Shown here piece after piece: positions 60,425-64,000 of a DNA stretch of 64,000 nucleotides. Made by a program: the position numbers and the translations under genes. The notes under the pieces are model-generated. The model had not been told where the DNA came from, did no database searches, and was given only the letters and a program-made list of their open reading frames with translations. Source of the DNA: Ananas comosus (taxonomy: Eukaryota > Streptophyta > Magnoliopsida > Poales > Bromeliaceae); assembly GCF_001540865.1 (NCBI RefSeq), contig NC_033636.1, positions 2,527,536 through 2,591,535 on the forward strand, written 5' to 3'. How positions within the stretch are numbered: the stretch's first letter is position 1; every line of letters begins with the position of its first letter.

Positions 60425-60437
60425 TTCTCCACCCCTT
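60425..60437 (-). other. Polypurine tract of element 3
   Basis: AAGGGGTGGAGAA on the - strand immediately before the LTR start. Confidence 0.85.
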
Positions 60438-60469
60438 AAAATAGTTTCGTCCGCGAAACTAAACATAGC

Positions 60470-62030
60470 TCAACTTGTTGACTCGAATAGGTGCGGATAC
60501 ATCTTCCGCATTGTCTCCTCAAGCTCCCAAGTGGCTTCACGCGCCGCATGGTTGCTCCATTGGACTTTCACGTATGGAATTTTGCGACTCCGCAATTTTC
60601 TTTCCACTCTATCGAGGACGCACACCGGGTACTCCTCATACGTCATATTCTCTCGTAATTTCACGGGCTCATACTCCAATACATGTGTTGAGTTGCGAAT
60701 ATACTTTCGGAGGTTTAACACATGAAACACATTGTGAACTCCCGCGAGTCTCGGTAGCAATGCAACCTTGTACGCCACAGCGCCAATGCATTCTAATACC
60801 TCGAACGGTCCGACATATTAGGGACTTAACTTCCCGCGAACCCCAAAACGCCTTACACCTCGCATGGGCGATACCTTCACAAACACACGGCTCAAACCGC
60901 GAATTGCAAATCCTTTCTTCGCTTGTCGGCATAGCTTTTCTGCCGAGATTGCGCCGTCACTAGTCGTTGGTGAGCAAGGCGGACTTTCTCCTCCGCCTCT
61001 CGCAATACATCCGGGCCAAGAGTAACTCTTTCGCCCACATCGCTCCAATGAATCGGAGAGCGACACTTCTTTCCATACAACGCTTCAAATGGCGCCATCG
61101 CGATACTTTTCTGATAACTGTTATTATACGCGAACTCCGCCATCGGGAAGAAATCATGCCAACTGCCCTTGTAATCAAGTACACACGCCCGAAGCATATC
61201 CTCAAGTATTTGTATTGTCAGCTCCGACTAACCATCACTTTGAGGATGAAATGCGGTACTGAAATCGAGCCGTGTGCCGAAAGCATCTTGCAAGCTCTTC
61301 CAAAAGTGAGATGTGAACCTAGGGTCTCGATCCGATACAATTGACATCGGAACCCCAAGAAGTCTCACAACCTCGTCAAGATATACTTGAGCTAGCTTGT
61401 CTCCCGACCACGTAGTATGGATCGGCAAAAAGTGAGCCGACTTTGTCAATCGGTCCACTATCACCCATATTGCATCGTGTCTGCCTTGTGATCGAGGCAA
61501 ACCGGTAACAAAATCCATCGCTATATCCTCCCATTTCCAAACGGGTATTGATAGACTTTGAAACTTCCCCACTGGAAATCCGTGCTTCGCTTTCACTTGT
61601 TGGCACGTGAGACACTGCGCAACGAACTCTCCAATTTTTCTTTTTATATCCGGTCACCAATAATGCACCTTTAAGTCCTTATACATCTTAGTGCCGCCCG
61701 GGTGTATACTATAAGGAGACTGATGCGCTTCTTGCATGATCGCCCTTCGAATGTCATCATTTTTTGGCACACACCAACGATTCCGAAATCGGAGTGCGTC
61801 ATCGGTTCCAATGCCAAAGTCCTCGGCACTACCGCCTTCAACTTCACTCCGCACCTTTTGAAGATAAGGATCCGAAGTTTGCAGCTCTTTGATATTCTCC
61901 AACAAGGTCGGTTGCACTACAAGTGCGGCAAGAATAGCCGGCACTTCCGGAGCCACTACTTCCAAACCTAACCGTTGCATCTCCTTTTGCAATAATGGTT
62001 AGGGCGTGATTACTGTCGCTAAGTTCTCCA
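60470..62030 (-). pseudogene. Integrase and chromodomain of element 3, broken
   Basis: From high to low coordinates: a TAA at 61999; [18 protein letters not shown] then TGA at 61654 (Trp in element 2); [39 protein letters not shown] at 61228 (CAG in element 2); the NNSYQKSIAMAPFEALYG block; a one-base loss near 60890; SPMRGVRRFGVRGKLSP; TAA at 60818; VHNVFHVLNLRKYI; and the chromodomain end (RKIPYVKVQWSNH, ATWELEE, YPHLFEST), terminating at 60470. Confidence 0.91.
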
Positions 62031-63728
62031 CCGATTTTCTACTTAGAGCATCGGCTATGATATTTGCTTTCCAGGGGTGGTATAGTATAGTGATATCATA
62101 GTCCCTTAGCAACTCTAACCACCGCCACTGTCGCATATTCAATTCCTTTTGGGTGAACAAGTACTTAAGACTCTTATGGTCCATGTAAATCTCACAATGC
62201 TCACTATATAAGTAATGCCTCCATAACTTGAGCGCGAATATCACCGCGGCTAACTCGAGGTCGTGTATCGGGTAGTTCTTTTCATAACTCTTCAATTGGC
62301 GCGAAGCATAAGCTATAACTCGCCCATTTTGCACCAAGACGCACCCGAGACCAACATACGAGGCATCACTGTACACTACAAAGGTCTCTCCCGGAGTCGG
62401 CAAGGCAAGCACTGGGGTCGACGTCAATCTCTCCTTTAGTTCCTCGAAGCTTCGATCGCAATCATCGCTCCAGACATACTTTACTCCCTTGTGGATAAGG
62501 CGCGTTAGTGGAGTAGTTATCTTAGCAAAACCCTTCACGAACCGCCGGTAGTGCCCGCTAGTCCAAGAAAACTGCGGACCTCCTCAACACTTGTCGGGCG
62601 AGGCCAATCCTTAATTGCCTCAACTTTCTTCAAATCTACCGAAACTCCATCGCCCGATCTCACGTGGCCTAAGAAAGTGACCTCCGTAAGCCAAAAGTCA
62701 AATTTCTTCAACTTAGCATATAACTTCTCTTGTCGGAGGATTTGTAACACGGCTCTCAAATGCTCCTCGTGTTCCTCCTCACTCTTTGAATAGACCAACA
62801 CGTCGTCTATGAACACCACGACCCACCGGTCCAACAACGGCCTGAAGACTCGATTTATCAAGTCCATAAATGCTGCCGGGGCATTAGTAAGCCCAAATGG
62901 CATCACCGTGAAGTCATAATGGCCATACCGCGTATGGTACACCGTTTTGTGCACATCCTTCGGCCTGATCTTTAATTGATGATACCCCGATTGGAGATCA
63001 ATCTTTAAATACACCTTTGACCCTTGCAACTGATCGAATAAATCGTCAATTCTCGGCAACGGGTACTTGTTCTTGACTGTCACCTTGTTCAACTCGCAAT
63101 AATCCACGCAGAGTCGAAGTGTGCCATCTTTCTTCTTTACAAACAGCATCGGAGCTCCCCACGGTGTCACGCTCGGCTTCACAAAGCCATTATCGAGCAG
63201 GTCTTGTAGTTGTGCTTTTAACTCCACTAGCTCCACCGGTGCCATTCTATACGGAACCTTCAAAACTGGCGCCGCCCCGGGAATCAAGTCAATGACGAAC
63301 TCAACTTTCCGGTCTGGTGGCAATCCCGGCAACTCCGCCGGAAACACATCCGAAAATTCGCATGCTACCCGAATATTACTAAGATTCGGGTGCTCCTTTT
63401 GAGTCTCTACCATAGTCACCAAATAGGCCACACATCCACCTTTAATCATTTTCCGCGCCATCGCCGCCGATACGGTCGCCGCGAAGCGCGAGCTTTTACA
63501 CGCTTGATACACTAACTCTTCTTGGTCAGGCTCACGAAACGTGATCACCTTGCTTTCACAATCTATAAACGCATAATACTTGGAGAGCCAGTTGATCCCC
63601 AAGATTACATCAAATCCCCACATTCGATCTAGCACTAGTAGATCAATTGGCATAATCCAATCTCCTATTTGAACTGGACAAGCCAAACACTCGTCATGCA
63701 CATTGAACGAATGTTCCGGGGCATTCAC
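62031..63728 (-). pseudogene. pol: Protease C-end, reverse transcriptase and RNase H of element 3
   Basis: Begins within the protease-RT linker ([21 protein letters not shown]) because an LTR at 63729 interrupts it; the protease active-site Asp is not in view. The RT is otherwise open: [26 protein letters not shown], the catalytic FIDDVLVYS and FLGHV. A one-base loss near 62553 shifts frame. RNase [39 protein letters not shown] and IIADALSRK. Confidence 0.92.
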
Positions 63729-64000
63729 TGTCACACCCGGAACCGATCCCTTTGGCCGGTTCGGGCACGTCAAACAGACGCCGAACGGACAGAGCCTCCC
63801 CTGTCCGCCCAAGGCTCATCACAGGTACAATTCAAGCAAAGAGAATGCACAAGCGGAAACATACAAAATTGCTTACACGAGGGTAAGCAATAGCCAAGTG
63901 AAAGAATTTAAAACTAAACAACGTACAAGTACTATGATTATCTTTTAACCATATACGTGCATACATCTTTTACATCCACATTGTCATTACATTGCTTTTC
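63729..64000 (-). mobile_element. LTR of element 3's own family, inserted in its protease region, runs off window
   Basis: TGTCACACCCGGAACC... closely resembles the PBS-side end of element 3's LTR (57730 onward), including CCTTTGGCCGGT-CGGGCACGTC and GAGGGTAAGCAATAGC. Preceded by TTCAC (63724-63728). Whether solo or full element cannot be seen. Confidence 0.85.

Larger units (their letters stand above)
57730..64000 (-). mobile_element. Element 3: Ty3/gypsy chromovirus, - strand, continues beyond window
   Basis: 3' LTR 57730-60424, PPT, chromodomain, integrase, RNase H, RT and part of protease up to 63728, where another LTR begins. It inserted into the + LTR at 55443; the five bases CCACA (57725-57729) are the candidate target duplication, the other half being outside. 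Damage: one-base losses near 62553 and 60890; stops at 61999, 61654, 61228 and 60818. Confidence 0.92.

Overview
The window is nuclear DNA from a large, repeat-rich plant genome. A monocot is likely from the overall look of the repeats. A bromeliad such as pineapple is possible, but I cannot confirm it from the sequence. It is almost entirely nested LTR retrotransposons. Three Ty3/gypsy bodies (element 1, +; element 2, -; element 3, -) carry gag, protease, reverse transcriptase, RNase H, integrase and a C-terminal chromodomain-like tail, with a primer-binding site matching initiator tRNA-Met. With LTRs of about 2-4.5 kb this fits the Tekay/Del group of chromoviruses (inference). All copies have stop codons or frameshifts.

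Layout. 1-9105: element 1 (+), whose 5' LTR begins just outside the window and whose 3' LTR lacks 1.1 kb. 9106-11570: 3' part of another LTR. 11575-14544: two long-inverted-repeat MITEs, the first split by a 2-kb solo LTR (target duplication GAAGC). 15231-18480: truncated family-C LTR, an RT fragment and a half-kilobase microsatellite. 18481-22996: a 4.5-kb solo LTR (TTGAA). 23002-28303: low-copy-looking DNA with a SINE split by a MITE, an exon encoding a Myb/SANT-like domain, and two further inverted-repeat elements. 28304-46678: a resolvable nest in which a + solo LTR (CATCA) was hit by element 2 (- strand, CAAAC), which was itself hit by three + solo LTRs (AAGAC, GCGCG, TATGA). 46679-51380: a GC-rich possible exon, LTR and MITE relics, a gene for a protein with three diverged ubiquitin-like domains, and a Ty1/copia LTR. 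51381-57729: a + LTR with primer site and broken gag, then a second + LTR. 57730-64000: element 3 (-), entered in its protease region by another LTR of the same family.

The best candidate for an intact host gene is the three-domain ubiquitin-like gene (48812-49660, -). The Myb/SANT exon (25868-26182, -) may belong to a host gene or to a Harbinger-type transposon. No tRNA, rRNA, CRISPR or bacterial-type operon was seen.

Across LTR families three features recur in the same order: U3 clusters of a palindrome centred on ACCGGT, a CTCCGGAGT palindrome in the leader, and an inverted repeat (GAACTATA...TATAGTTC) just upstream of a pyrimidine-AG site resembling a splice acceptor. I see no new defence-type or metabolic system. 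The most interesting items are this shared leader architecture, the insertion chronology, a MITE inside a SINE promoter, and three single-N assembly joins, one of which sits exactly where one LTR lacks about 3.4 kb.
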